NCBI GenBank assembly: GCA_021029095.1
Contig: JAJOHG010000206.1
Coordinates: forward strand, 1-45,429
Reading direction: 5' to 3'
Length of the DNA stretch: 45,429 bases
Source of the DNA: Phellopilus nigrolimitatus
Lineage: Eukaryota > Basidiomycota > Agaricomycetes > Hymenochaetales > Hymenochaetaceae
Shown here: in pieces, positions 32,624-44,152 of the stretch
Numbering within the stretch: position 1 is the first letter of the stretch
How the letters are laid out: each line of letters begins with the position of its first letter
The notes under the pieces: model-generated
Databases searched by the model: none
What the model was told of the DNA's origin: nothing
Seen by the model: only the letters and a program-made list of their open reading frames with translations
Made by a program: the position numbers and the translations under genes

Positions 32624-33939
32624 GGAGGCTGTACGGCAAGCGTGATCTACTAACTTTTTTGGGGGTGACTTTCCCGTGACATCCCGTCTTACACAATACG
32701 ATTCAAACCATCGAAAAATTCTCATAGGTAAGAATAAATTACATGACAACGACTGTGATGTCTATTCATAAAAACGGACAAAAGACAGCCCAGGAGAAAC
32801 AGGTATTTATTTTGCAAATACATAGCTAGAAAACCCACTAGAAACTCAAGTATTTCCGATGCTTAGTAATATGTTAAAAAATAAAGTATTTGCATATATG
32901 TATACCCAGTGCCAGCAGCAGACTCACGGCTTGAGCTGCAGCATTGTTTCTCTCATGCCTTTATTTCAAGTAATGAAATGAAAAGTTGTCGATGGCGCAA
33001 AATTTGATCCTACATAGGGTTGGAGTTCGAAGACGTACATGTACAACACGTTTACGCGTAAGCGTAAACAACCGTAAACAAGCCGCGAGATCGCATGAAA
33101 TCGGACATAGTCCAACGTTTCGGACTCGGAAAAATACGAGCTGTAAACATGCTGAGGTATGCTTTTAGTCGATGCAGAGAAAAATGCGAATTTGTGTGTC
33201 GAATGGACACCGAAGGGGCAGTCGGGCAGTGGCGGGGGGTTATTGCTCGAAAAGGTCTCGTCATCAGATCGCCCATCCACGAAGAAGAACTATTCGAAAG
33301 CGGGCTCTGCAAGTGCCTCGAATGCACGAGAACGCGAGTAAAACATCAGATCTGAAGACAGAGGAGTTGCGACTAGAAAAGTATAAGCTCAGGGAATGGT
33401 TTGGAGACGGGGCGGGATTATTTAAGCTCCTGAGTGGCTCGAACGTCGATGTGTAGGTCCCAGGTTGCAAGGCAGTGTGTGTCTTGCTCCTTTCCTTTCT
33501 ACCACCACCTCCCTCTCCTCCTCCCTCTCCCTCCTTCCCCTTTCTCTCGTCTCTGTCCTATTTTTTTCCTGCGCCGTCGGAGGACACTGTCCTACCGGCT
33601 CCCATTTCTGGCGTCGCACAGCCCGGTGCATTCAATTCGATATTCCGAGGCTGAGTTCCAACTCGGTCGCTTACGCTGATCCCTCCCTCGCGGCTCTTGT
33701 GCACAAACCCCCACCATCCCTCTCCTCCTCTTCTCCCCTTTCTCCCAGCCTCATTTTATTATTTTGTTGTCTCTTCCTTTCCTGGATTTTCGCTTCCCTG
33801 TTTTTTTCTTTTCTTTTTTTTTATTGGACTCGGGGCAACAATACACTGAGTTTGAATTAGCTAGCGTTCTGCAGATCATCTCTTTCCCCTCCCATTTCCT
33901 CCGTTTCCTTTCTTTTATTTTTTACAGACGCCTCTCGCC
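32624..33939. other. 1.3-kb intergenic and divergent 5' region
   Basis: It lies between the SET gene (-) and the Snt2-like gene (+). 32,640-33,400 is AT-rich with no supported gene. 33,480-33,930 is strongly pyrimidine-rich (CT tracts), as in many fungal core promoters and leaders. A TTTTTTACAG at 33,919-33,927 just before the ATG could be the end of a 5'-UTR intron. Confidence 0.5.
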
Positions 33940-36900
33940 ATGTCTGTGGACACGAAGACGTCCGATATCCAGGTCACACTCAAGAACGGGGACAAAGTCA
34001 AGGTCAACGGTAATCGCCGATTATTTTATATAATGTTTCTTCTCTCGAACTGAAAAACGCGGCTCCTTCCCAAAACAGACCATGTCTACTGCAGCCCGAA
34101 CTGGTCCATCCGCGACGGTACGCCCTACTCCGTCGCCCGTATCATGGAGTTCCTCCCGCCCGAGGTCAACAACGCCGCGGGCGGGGGCGGGGCAGCGACC
34201 GCGGTCAGCGCGGCGCTGAAGGGCAAGGCCCGCGAGACGTACACGCGCGTACGCCTGGCGTGGTACTACCGGCCGTCGGACGTCTCCGACCGGAACGTCG
34301 CCGACGCGCGCCTGCTGCTCGCTGCGATCTACTCCGAGATCTGCGACGTCGCGCAGCTGCGCGCGCGCTGCTATGTCGTCCACCGCGACAAGCTCGGCAA
34401 CCTCGCCGACTGGAAGCGCCGCCCCGACCGCTTCTACTTCCACCGCCTCTTCGACCCGTACATCAAGAAGGAGTTCGAGGTCCTGCTCGCGACCGACGTC
34501 CGCAACCGTGCGTCCGCCCGCTCCCACTGTTTTCGCTCGCTGACCCGTCTACAGTGCCCCAGCACATCCGGGACGTGCTCGTGTCGCGTTACGAGTACGT
34601 CGTGGCGGAGAAAGAGGTCGTCCCGGACCTCACAGACTCGCTCCGGCTCTGCGAGACGTGCGGCGAATGGTGTGCGCAGTAAGTGCCTCTCCGCCCTCAC
34701 ACAATCCCGTCTTCCTCATCGCGAGACAGCCTCGACGCGGTACAGTGCGCGCGCTGCAAGGGCCACTTCCACATGTCGTGCGTCAACCCACCGCTCGTCG
34801 CCAAGCCCGCGCGCGGCTACGGCTGGACGTGCGCTCCGTGCTCGCGCCGCCACGAGGACCAGCTCGACGGCGCCCACCCCGCGCTCCGCGAGGGCACGCC
34901 GAAGGCGGGCGCGGGCGCGAGCGTGAGTCTGGGCGCGGGCGCGGTCTCGAGTATGGGGCTGGGGCTGGTCCTGAACGCGGGCGTGACGGGGTGGTCGTCC
35001 GCCTCTACACCGCTTTCAAAACCCCGCGGCCGCGGCCGCCCGCGCAAAGAGCGCCCGGGCGCGGCGGGCGGCGTCAACGAGGAGGAGCTGCAGGTGAAGC
35101 ATTACAAGCTGTGGCCCTTCCGGTACTTCGGGTGCGTGTCTTTGCCTCTCGTTCTCGCGGTTTCGCCATTTCGTCGGCGGAGAGATGCTGATGCGAGCCG
35201 GATGGGCGTGCTGCTGCAGGCTGTACACCGTCGCGGAGGACACGATGGACCCGGACGACCTCATTTTCCCGCGTGCCGCGACGCGTGTCGGGCCGAAGTA
35301 CCAGGCGACCGTCGCGCCTGCCCCTGGCGAGCCTGCGCCACCTGCAAGCGGCGCTTCGACGGGGACGCCCAGCTCCGGTACGTCACGCCTTTCTTTTCTC
35401 ACGTCAGGATCGAAAAATGTGCTCAAATTCTCATTTTTGCGTGCCGTGCAGGACCTGCGGACGTCGACGAGAGAGGGGGCGACTCGACCGTCGAAGTCCT
35501 GAGCATTGTGCATGATTTTACGCCGAGAGAAGGTCAGTGGGTCGTGCTCTGCTTCGCATGTGCTATTCGTAACTTCTCTTCTCTTCTCTTCTCTCTCTCT
35601 CTGCTTTCTTGGGACGCTATCAAATGTGTGCAGTGGAAACGTGTGAGTGCAACTTTTCCGGTAATGCTCCGAAGTTTTTCTGCCTTGCTGATCTCTTCTC
35701 GGATGCTAGTGGAAAAGGTGATGCAGAGACAGGTTGTGCGGAAGGACCAGATCCAGGCTGTGGATTGGCTGACGGAGATTGTGCGTCGAGCGTCTCAAGC
35801 TCGCTTGAATGGCAGGCCGCTCGAGTCGGTGTCGATGAAAACGCCAATGCGCTCCGAGAAGGTGTGCTCGCAACACTGTCTTATCAATTATGTGCTAATA
35901 TTCTTTTATACAGTGGAAGAGACAGGAAACGCGTTACACGGATCGAGAATGGAACGACGAGGAGGTTGCCGCATTCGAAGACGGCATCGCGCAGTTTGGC
36001 GCAGAACTTCGCTCCGTCAGGGACGAGGTGGGGACGCGCTCGATGCCGCAGGTCGTCCGGTTCTACGGCAAGTGGAAGAAGTGAGCAATTGGATTCTTAA
36101 AGCAGAAGGCTTCTCTCGCTAACGGAAGCACCCGCCTGGCAGCGCCCGTTTACGAGAAGAGAACGCACGGCTGCGGGAGCCAGACGCGTACAAGAAGGCG
36201 AAGATCCCTCGCTCCGGCGCGGCCTCGCCTGCGGCGCGCGCGAGCTCGTCGATGTCAGATGCCGAGGACGCGTCGACGGTCGATGTCCCCACGCACTCGC
36301 ACTCCGCGCGCTCGTCGAACTACTGCGCGGCGTGCCGCACGCGCGAGTCGCACGTCTGGTGGAAGGCGCCCAAGGGCCTCGCGACTTCCATCCTGTGCGA
36401 CAGCTGCGGCATTAACTGGCGCAAGTACGCGGACCTGAACGCGCGCCCGACGACGCGGGAGGAGACGGCGCTGAATGCGGCGGCGGCGGCTGCGGTGGGG
36501 CCGGGGGCGAACGGCGCACCGGCGAGTGCGTCGGCCGGCGGGAAGACGCGGGGTGCGGATAAGAGGGAGGGCACGCCGCTAACTGCTCCTGGAGCGAAAA
36601 GGGCAAAGGTCAGCACCGCCGTCCGAATCGGCGAGGCAGGGCGTTTTCTCACCGTGTGTCTCTAGGTCGCTGGGCCGTCGAGCGCAAAATCGACACCGCC
36701 GCCCGGTGCCGCGGCGACGCAGCACCGCTGCTTGTGCTGCTGGGCGAAGGGCGCGCACGGGAAGGTGCTCAAGTGCACGCAGTGCGGCGTCGGCGCGCAC
36801 GCGGGCGCGTGCGGGGCGGTGGTCGAGCCGGAGGAGGTCGACGCATGGCTGTGCGAGCTGTGCGAGAACGAGAAGACGGTCGAGTACGCGCTGAACACGG

Positions 36901-37942
36901 ACTGCCTGCTGTGTCCGCACCCGCCGCGCGACGCGAAGGCGGGCGGCGGCGGGTACCCGCCGCCGAACACGTACCTGCGCATCTGCAAGCCGACGGAGGG
37001 CCAGGGCTGGGTGCACGCGCTGTGCTCGGTGTTTATTCCCGAGGTGCAGTACGCGGACGCGGCACGCCTGCGCGTCGTGGAGGCCATCAGCACCATCCCG
37101 AAGCACCGCTGGACGACGGTGAGTCTGCTGGAGCGCGTGTTGGCACTGCGGTAAATGCTGATTGGGACTTGAAACGAAAGAAGTGCAGCTTGTGCAACGT
37201 CGCTGGAGGAGCTGTCGTGCGCTGCGGGAACTGTCCGAAGGAGTACCACGTCTCCTGCGCGTGGAAATACGGACACAAATTCGGCTTCGAGATCCAGCCG
37301 GTGCGTGTTTCTTACTCGATGTCATTCTGAATTAAAATGTTTATGCTTATTTTTTTGCGGACAGGTTAAGAGCTCGCGGCGCGACGTAACGAACATGGTG
37401 ACCTTCAAGCGCGAGACGGGTGCGATGAACGCCGTGATCTGCTGCAAGGAGCACACAAGCTATCGGCGGATGACGTACGACATCTGCGAGGTTAACGACG
37501 TCGGCGAGGTACGCACTCGCCTCTTCCATTCTTGTCTTCTTCCTTGCTTTCCCCCGAAAACTGCACCCGGCTCACACATCCCGCGCAGACCGCGCTGCAG
37601 GTGTACGCGCGGACGTACAAGCAGGCGCCCGTGTCGCAGTCGCACAGCCTGCTGCGCAAGGCGCACCGGCTCGACCAGCTGCTGCACGGTGTCCCCGGCG
37701 GCGCCTCCGCCCCCGGCAGCGCCGGCGACCGCGACTCGTCGTTCGTCTCGGAGCCGACGCCCGCGCTGGAGCACAAGTGTGCGCAGTGCGGGACGGAGTA
37801 CTCGCCGTTCTTCCACCCGGCCCCGGCGCCCGCGGACCCGGACGCGTGGGTCTGCCACCGCTGCCACTTCGAGACGCAGCCGCAGCCGCAGGCCAAGGTC
37901 GAGCAGGTCGAGCTGGCGGACGTCGTGATGGTGTCGGTGTGA
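33940..37942 (+). CDS. snt2: Snt2-like chromatin protein: BAH, PHD, ELM2, SANT, GATA finger, extended PHD
   Basis: Thirteen exons close in phase to about 1,038 residues: 33940-34009, 34079-34507, 34555-34678, 34730-35131, 35220-35377, 35452-35532, 35710-35861, 35914-36080, 36143-36608, 36666-37118, 37184-37300, 37365-37508 and 37589-37942. BAH spans about 24-190 (DHVYCSPNWSIRDGTPYSVA). PHD is at about 200-250 (CETCGEWC...CARCKGHFHMSC). The ELM2-like part reads YTVAEDTMDPDDLIFPRAA. SANT is at about 473-528 (YTDREWNDEEVAAFEDGIAQ). A GATA-type finger lies at 588-625 (CAACRTRESHVWW...CDSCGINW). The extended PHD runs about 704-900 (CLCCWAKGAHGKVLKCTQC ... CSLCNVAGGAVVRC ... CCKEH). A C-terminal CxxC...CHRC module sits at 985-1013. 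In yeasts Snt2 works with Rpd3-type deacetylase or the Lid2 demethylase. Exon 11 could start at 37181. Confidence 0.9.
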
Positions 37943-38336
37943 GGGCCGCTGTCGTTTTCTGATACGTATATACGCCTCGACAGTACAAATTCAGCCATCT
38001 GTACTCCGGTCCATTCGTCTCATCTTTCTGGCTATCCGCTACTTAATTTATTCAGACACGCATTTCTTCCCCGCTGCACATATTCACTCTGGAATAGTTG
38101 ACCCGGTTAGACCAGAGGTCGGCCACCGACATGGTTTATCGCATCTGTGAAATGTATTTATTACAAGTCCTGTTGTTGGGGATTACACTCCGTGCATAAT
38201 AATGAATACAGATGTTTTGCAAAGATACCGAAAGAAAAGGGTAAAGAAAGCACTAAAAGGAATAGTACGCGTAATTGTTAACAAACAGGAGCCCATGGTA
38301 TGTGCAACGTCGGCAATGATAAAAGAAGTGATTATA
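37943..38336. other. intergenic region between convergent genes
   Basis: 3' flanks of the Snt2-like (+) and Doa4-like (-) genes. AT-rich; nothing else seen. Confidence 0.6.
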
Positions 38337-41300
38337 TTATGATTTGACTCTTTTGTAGTAGAGGAAGTATGCCGGCTTTCCCTGAGAGCTTCGGGTGAGC
38401 ATGGACTAGCGCAAAAAGAATAAGCTAAAGTAACTCACCACTACCTCGCGCGCGTCAGCTGACGATATGCGGCTATCGTCGCAATATTGCCAGCTCCCGC
38501 GAGAGTTGATGAAAGCAGTATCTGGGCAAGAAATCCTACTCAACTTCTTTCGAAAACGTAGCGAAGTCGAACACTCACAATGGCCACTGCTCAAAGTCCC
38601 GAAGTGGTTAGTCACAGCGTATAAGTCATATCTATAGGGCGGTATCTGCGAGCGCGGGTCGTCCAGCGAGATCGGCGTGTTCGACTTGCGGTCGATCCCG
38701 GGTGGCAGCGGCGGAGGCATGTAGTTCGTCATATCGAGCCCCTTCAGCGGGAAGTCCACGAACGTCTCGAGCTTGTCCGTGAAGTGGCCCTTGGTCATGA
38801 ACCGCTTAAGGTGAATGAGCAGCACGGGCGGCAGCCGCGAAATTGAGAGCCGCTTCGTCGCCTTGCGCAGCGTCTTGCAGTTTGGGCATTGCCTAAGGGT
38901 TGAGAACGCGTTAGAGGCTTCGGTTTGCGAGGGAAGGTTTCGATTGGACTTACCAGGCGTCCGCCTTCTCCATGACCTCTTCCTGCACGAACGCGTCGAG
39001 ACACTGCTGCAGCGTCACCTTCGAGCCGCGCAAATTAGGAATTGGCAGCGTCAGGTACATGAATGGGTTGTACGTCGTCGACGTCTTCCGGCACGTCTGG
39101 CACTCCATGCGGTTTCGGAATTGGCCCTGGAAGAAGTCGACGACGATGCTATCCTCCCGCGTCCGATACAAGTTCCACTCCTGCTGGCTCGCGATCTGCT
39201 GCGGCAACACCTCGAGCTCCGCCTCGCGCTCGGGCGTGGCCTTGATGGGCGGCTTCTGCAGGATGCGGTTGAGGTCTTCGTGCAGTCCGTCGAGTAGGAA
39301 GTTTAGGAACTCTTGAGAGTCGTGCTGTTCAGAACCTGCAAATTGCTTGCCGTACACGCAGATTGACCTCTGCGATGATAATGTTAGTCGCACTAACAGC
39401 AGAAAAAACTTAACAGAGAAGCTCACTCGGAACGTATGAGGTGATAGAACAGATAATTCCTGGTGCCAAAGCGCGTGCAGGATGGAAGCAAAGGCGAAAG
39501 AGAGCTGCCCCTTCGACCCAAGCGGATTAAGCATGTTCACCGCATTCTTCCAGCGCCCATCGGTGAAGAAGCGCGAAAAGGGTACAGTTGCGCTCAGACA
39601 CTGAATCGTTGAGTTCATATAGCACGTGTTCCCCAGATTCTTTAGTCCGGACGTCGCGATCTGCGTGTTCGGCCAGTACGCGACCGGATAATCCGAGCTG
39701 ATGATCGGCGGGCGCGGACCGTCCTGCTGCATCGACACCGATTGTCGGCTCCCGTGTGACAGCCGCCTATTGTCCTTCCGCTCGGTCGATGGCGAGGCGG
39801 CAGCAGGCGGCGGGCGCACGACATGTTGTGCGGAAAGGTCAGGGTAGTCAATCGATTGCCGATTAGCGAAGGTGGAGACAGCCTGCTCAGACTGGTCGAT
39901 GTAGTCGCTCCGCCGGCGCGAGAGCGGAGACGGGTTGATGGATGCGGTGGGCGGCGGGGAGACGATGCCTCCCTGGCCTGAGGCAGATGGCAGGGATGTG
40001 CCGAAACTCGAAGATGGCCGCGGGTATTGAGGGTATGTAATAGATGACGAGCTCGCTGCGTGTGAACCGTTCAGGTATGGTGGTGACTAAGGAAGGCACG
40101 CAAGACATCAGTAGATATCGACCAGGATTAGCGTTGCTACACACGTTGTCATAAAGTCCTCTGATATTATATGATAATGATGATGTTGAGGGAGGTCTCG
40201 ACATCGTAGGCTTCCTCACGAGCCGGCGTGTAGGTTCAGGCGAAGGTACACCATTGGTCTCTCGAGGCGAACTGTAATAGAACACGAATTTTCAAGTCAG
40301 CACAGCCATTGATGGATAGTTAACGCTCGAGAAGCAGAAGACGTCGATCAGGAATACCCAGCAACACGAACCTTGCATCCTCCGGGATTTGATCCATGGC
40401 GTATGGGTAGCGCGGCTGCGCAGTGGGTGAGCGAACATCCTCCGGTGTCGATTCATTTCGTCCATTGACACGGGTGGGGACGTTGGCAGCGGCACCCGCT
40501 GTTCCGTTGACAATCGAAGGCGAACGCAACTCCAAGGGCTTCAAGTCGAAATCGAGCGTCCTTGCGCCGTCGTCCTGCGCGACTTCGTCCGGGAACGTCA
40601 TGCCCCACGCCTTCAGCCCACCGACAAGAATGACGGGCGGCCTCTTCAACACCCTCCGGAAGGCAGTCTCGTAGATGACGCGGACCGCAACGGACATAGG
40701 CGCGATCGAAGACCCGAAGTTCTCCGAGCCCGCATCGTACATGACGACAAGATCGAACTTGTCGCGATTGCGGAACAAGGTGGACTCGCGTTGTGGCGCG
40801 ACAGAGAGCGCATCTTCCAGCTTGTCGCTGGTAAGGCTGCAAACCAACGTCAGATATGGAGAATGCCGTCATGAAAAGAGCGACATACCCGTCGCGAAGC
40901 AGAACGTGCGGCTCCAGGCACACAACCACGTCGCTCTTGATGTGCGCCCTCACGAATTCATCGCGCGTCCGCACGTCCAGTAACAGCACCTTCACCTCAT
41001 TCCCATGGTCCAAGTACTCGTGCAGTGTCCTCGGAGAGATATTATTCGTCACAGGTAAGTCTAGCCCTCGCGAGCGCGACGACTCGCCCGTGTTCACTGG
41101 CGACGTTCGCATGGGTGAGGTGCGCGACGAGGCAGAGCCGCCTGTCATGGTCAGGCTTGCTGGCTTAGGTGGGATGGAGGGTGAGAGCGGACTTCGTAGA
41201 GGATTCGCTAGTGAAGGAGACGCAGGACGGCTCTGAAAAGCAGCTACAGACGGCGTGACAGGCGTGCTTGCGGATCGCGGGCCGGGGTCGAGGTCAAGAG

Positions 41301-42349
41301 GGAGAGATGGAAAGCGCTGTATCACGGAAGGCGACGCTAGTGGCAGAGTAGCAAAGGTACCGGGCTTGTTTGTCGGTACGGAAGGTAACTCCGGCAACAC
41401 GGCGTGCATGCTGCTTTGGCCCATCTCATCCAGCTCGTCGATAGAGGGGAACGTGTGATTGAACTCGGAGAAGGACAAGTGCGAGACGTGAGGCGACGTC
41501 GCTGTAGAAGACGTTGGCGAAGGAGGGTTGAAAGGCGACGGCGACACCAATGAATGCACAGACGAGCCAGTAGGGTGACTCGTCACAGTCGGGGACTGAA
41601 TCTGAGCATGGGTGCTGGTGTGATCTTGCGAAGAGGACGCCCGGCTGATAGTGTTAGCAGTAGATTTCCGGTCAATCGGCGGCGAGATTATGGACAGGTC
41701 GCGCGAAAAGCGCTTAGTCGTCTGTACTGACAGACCTGCGTCCTGCAAGGATCGCATGCGATCTGCTATAGAGCCGCCGGGCTTCGGAGCTAGGTCATCC
41801 ACCTCACTGCTAGTGCTGCACAGGAAACTCAGCACACATTCCAGACGTAAGAACAACTTACACATACCCTTTCGCCGCCTTTTCCAGCTCCAGCAGCTTC
41901 GACTCTAGACTCTCCGCCTTCGCAAGAGCAACGCTTCCATATTGCTAAAATAAGGCAACGTAAGCAAAGGCGGCCTTCGCAGACATCGTCGCATAAAAAC
42001 GCGCACGCACACGCTGGTACTCAATGAAGTCTTTCCACACGACGCCTTTCTTCTTCTGCTCCACCTCCTGCTTGAAATCCTGGTGCTCAAGCACAACCTG
42101 CGAGAGCTGCGCAGCAGTGAGCAATGCCCGAAATGACTCTCTGAGGTCGCCTTTTTCCTCAAGCGTGAGTCCCGTCTCTACTTTGTCGCGTGCGGTGCGC
42201 AGCAGCGAGAGCGCGGACGCCCCGCGCACGCTCTGCACAACCGTGCGGACCTTCTCCTTGATGTCTGCTACGGTGAGCTCATTGCGCGATGAGCCGGCGC
42301 CGTTCGTGATCGTTGTCGCGGACGCTGCGGTGCACGGTGAATACGGCAT
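38337..42349 (-). CDS. doa4: ubiquitin-specific protease with rhodanese domain (Doa4/Ubp4/USP8-like)
   Basis: Ten exons close in phase to 1,150 residues: 42349-42011, 41944-41868, 41815-40889, 40836-40372, 40271-40145, 40086-39427, 39369-38954, 38892-38579, 38521-38439 and 38381-38337. The N-terminus is a helical USP8-dimerisation-like region (about 1-145, including SFRALLTAAQLSQVVLEHQD). A long Ser/Pro-rich linker follows. The rhodanese domain is at about 390-525 (ISPRTLHEYLDHG, VLLLDVRTRDEF, VILVGGLKAWG). The peptidase has the Cys box GLKNLGNTCYMNSTIQCL (catalytic Cys near 797), HDSQEFLNFLLDGLHEDL and a CQTC...CPNC zinc ribbon. LPPVLLIHLKRF and the His box GTLSSGHYTAF (His near 1108) follow. 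Yeast Doa4 removes ubiquitin from cargo at endosomes. The last exon is only 45 nt (GKPAYFLYYKRVKS). All key residues are present. Confidence 0.92.
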
Positions 42350-43033
42350 TTTTCTGTAAAATGCGGGCGAGAGGGACACGCACTTGTTGCTGGTGGCCCG
42401 AAATTTCGAAGTGCTGGCGACGTGGGCAACACGGTCACCGCAGGCATACGGAACTCACTGTTCAATGTTAAGAAGACGTCGCTCTTCTCGTCAGTTTCGC
42501 GCTGTCCAGTAGTTTGTCGACGACGTTGGCGACGACGGGCGGCGAACGATGTCGAAGGACGTTTGCTCGTCGTGAGCTGTGTGACGAGCAGCTTGCATAA
42601 TCGAACCGAGGAAGGTAGTTACGCGTTCTCCTTTCGGACGTTTTCTCACGAATCCATCTTGGCAACTTTTGTTCCGTCTTTTTTTTTTCTCCTGAGCACG
42701 AAACGTAACTATACAAGAAAATCCAGCCAATCATGCATAAATTTACAAATACTCTATAATCTAACCACAACGCAGACCAAAGGATGAAGCATAATGACGA
42801 GGGATGCATGTCAGTTATTTAATCATAAGACGTTCAACAAACTCGAAGACCGGAGTACAAGGCAGCGAACGGTGGCAGACAGAGCAGGACGTGAGAGATA
42901 AAGGTAATAAAAAAGAAACATCAGCAAGTCGAAGCACGAAGTTTTTGTACGAAGCGTAGTGGGTGTAGCGAAGGGTATGGTAAAGTCCAGTGGACCATCA
43001 ATTATGTATGTGCAATACTTTTTCTCTCGCCTT
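42350..43033. other. intergenic region
   Basis: 5' region of the Doa4-like gene and 3' flank of the next minus-strand gene. TTTTACAG directly before the Doa4 ATG could be the end of a 5'-UTR intron. No other gene is supported. Confidence 0.5.
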
Positions 43034-43876
43034 TCACTGCAAGACGCGCAGCACCGGCGGCGCGATGTGGGCAACAGACATGCGCGATGCGCGCGCAGAC
43101 CCGAATGGCGCGTTGGGCGTCGGCGACGGGCTCATGTTCACCGCGCGCGGGCGCGTCCAGCTCAGCAAGCGCGGCGTCACGCTCCCCGGCGGGGTCATCG
43201 GGGGCGTCGCCGGCTGTGCGAGCGAAAACACCGGCGAGGAGGGATATGCGAACTGCGGTGTTGTCGGTGTAGCATCATCAGCGGCGTGGAGGCTGTCCAG
43301 GGGGCTCGCGCGCGTCGGTGTAGTTGGGAGGGAACGTGCCTGCGACTGCTCCGAGATGGTCTGGCGAACGAGCGGCGGGAGATCAGAGAGCTCGCCCATG
43401 CCGTCGTTGGCGAAGCTAGGCAGGTACTCGGCCTCCTCGATCCTGCGCGCCGACTCGCGCAAGAGTGCGACTCTCTCGGCCGCCTCCGCGCCCACGGAGA
43501 CAGGCATTGCGGGTGATGCACGTCCGCTCGATGTGCTGTCACTCGCGCTACTCGAGTCATCTTCGGCAGCATCGACGAGATCCGGGCGCTCGTCCTCGCT
43601 TGGGGGTGTGCCGTCTGCTCGTCCCACACGGAGCAGGCGGTTGCGGATGGCGACCTGAACCCGTATGCGCTGTGACATGTCCTGCTCCTCCTGCTGCACG
43701 ATCTCCTCTTGCGACAGGGGGGCCTCATAAACAGCGTCCGCGCTATCGAAGAACTCGTCTGCGTCCGGGTCGAAGGCGTTGACGTAGCTCCAGCGCTCGT
43801 ACGTTGGTGTTTTCACCTCGGCGACGCAAACCGGCTCAGCAGGTGCGATCAGGGTTGAAAACAGAGGGCGACCCAT
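43034..43876 (-). CDS. unrecognised 280-residue Ser/Pro-rich protein
   Basis: Single exon from the ATG at 43876 to the stop at 43034. The N-terminal third is the most ordered: MGRPLFSTLIAPAEPVCVAE, ERWSYVNAFDPDADEFFDS, then a Gln/Glu-rich helix with QRIRVQVAIRNRLLRVGR. The rest is acidic, then Ser/Thr/Pro-rich with SP and TP pairs (TPPMTPPGSVTPRLLSW), typical of disordered, phosphorylated tails. No known domain is recognised. Codon use fits the GC-rich neighbours. Opposite-strand open frames over the same region are less convincing because they are Arg/Ala-biased shadows. Confidence 0.65.
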   Translation of the reverse strand: MGRPLFSTLIAPAEPVCVAEVKTPTYERWSYVNAFDPDADEFFDSADAVYEAPLSQEEIVQQEEQDMSQRIRVQVAIRNRLLRVGRADGTPPSEDERPDLVDAAEDDSSSASDSTSSGRASPAMPVSVGAEAAERVALLRESARRIEEAEYLPSFANDGMGELSDLPPLVRQTISEQSQARSLPTTPTRASPLDSLHAADDATPTTPQFAYPSSPVFSLAQPATPPMTPPGSVTPRLLSWTRPRAVNMSPSPTPNAPFGSARASRMSVAHIAPPVLRVLQ

Positions 43877-44152
43877 AGCGATGCTTTTTCAAGAAAATAT
43901 ATACGGATTAGAGAAAAGAGGGCGAGGAAGAGGAGAGAGTGGACGACGTGGACGCGTCTGGGGAGATTGAAGACCGAAGATCAAACCGAGACGCGGTCAT
44001 ATAAAACATTTCGAACCCAGCCGCTTTAGGGCCGGTTGACGTGGCAGTGCCCAATTTGATCGACCCCTAAAGCTAAACTTAGTAATTAAAACCAAATTAC
44101 AACCACAAAGATAAGGCTACAGAAAGTACAAAAAAAGATACAGTTTCAATTT

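Noticed and set aside
32124..32696. Long Arg/Ala/Pro-rich open frames on both strands across the SET gene
   Set aside because: Shadows produced by very high GC content; the SET frame has the conserved motifs.
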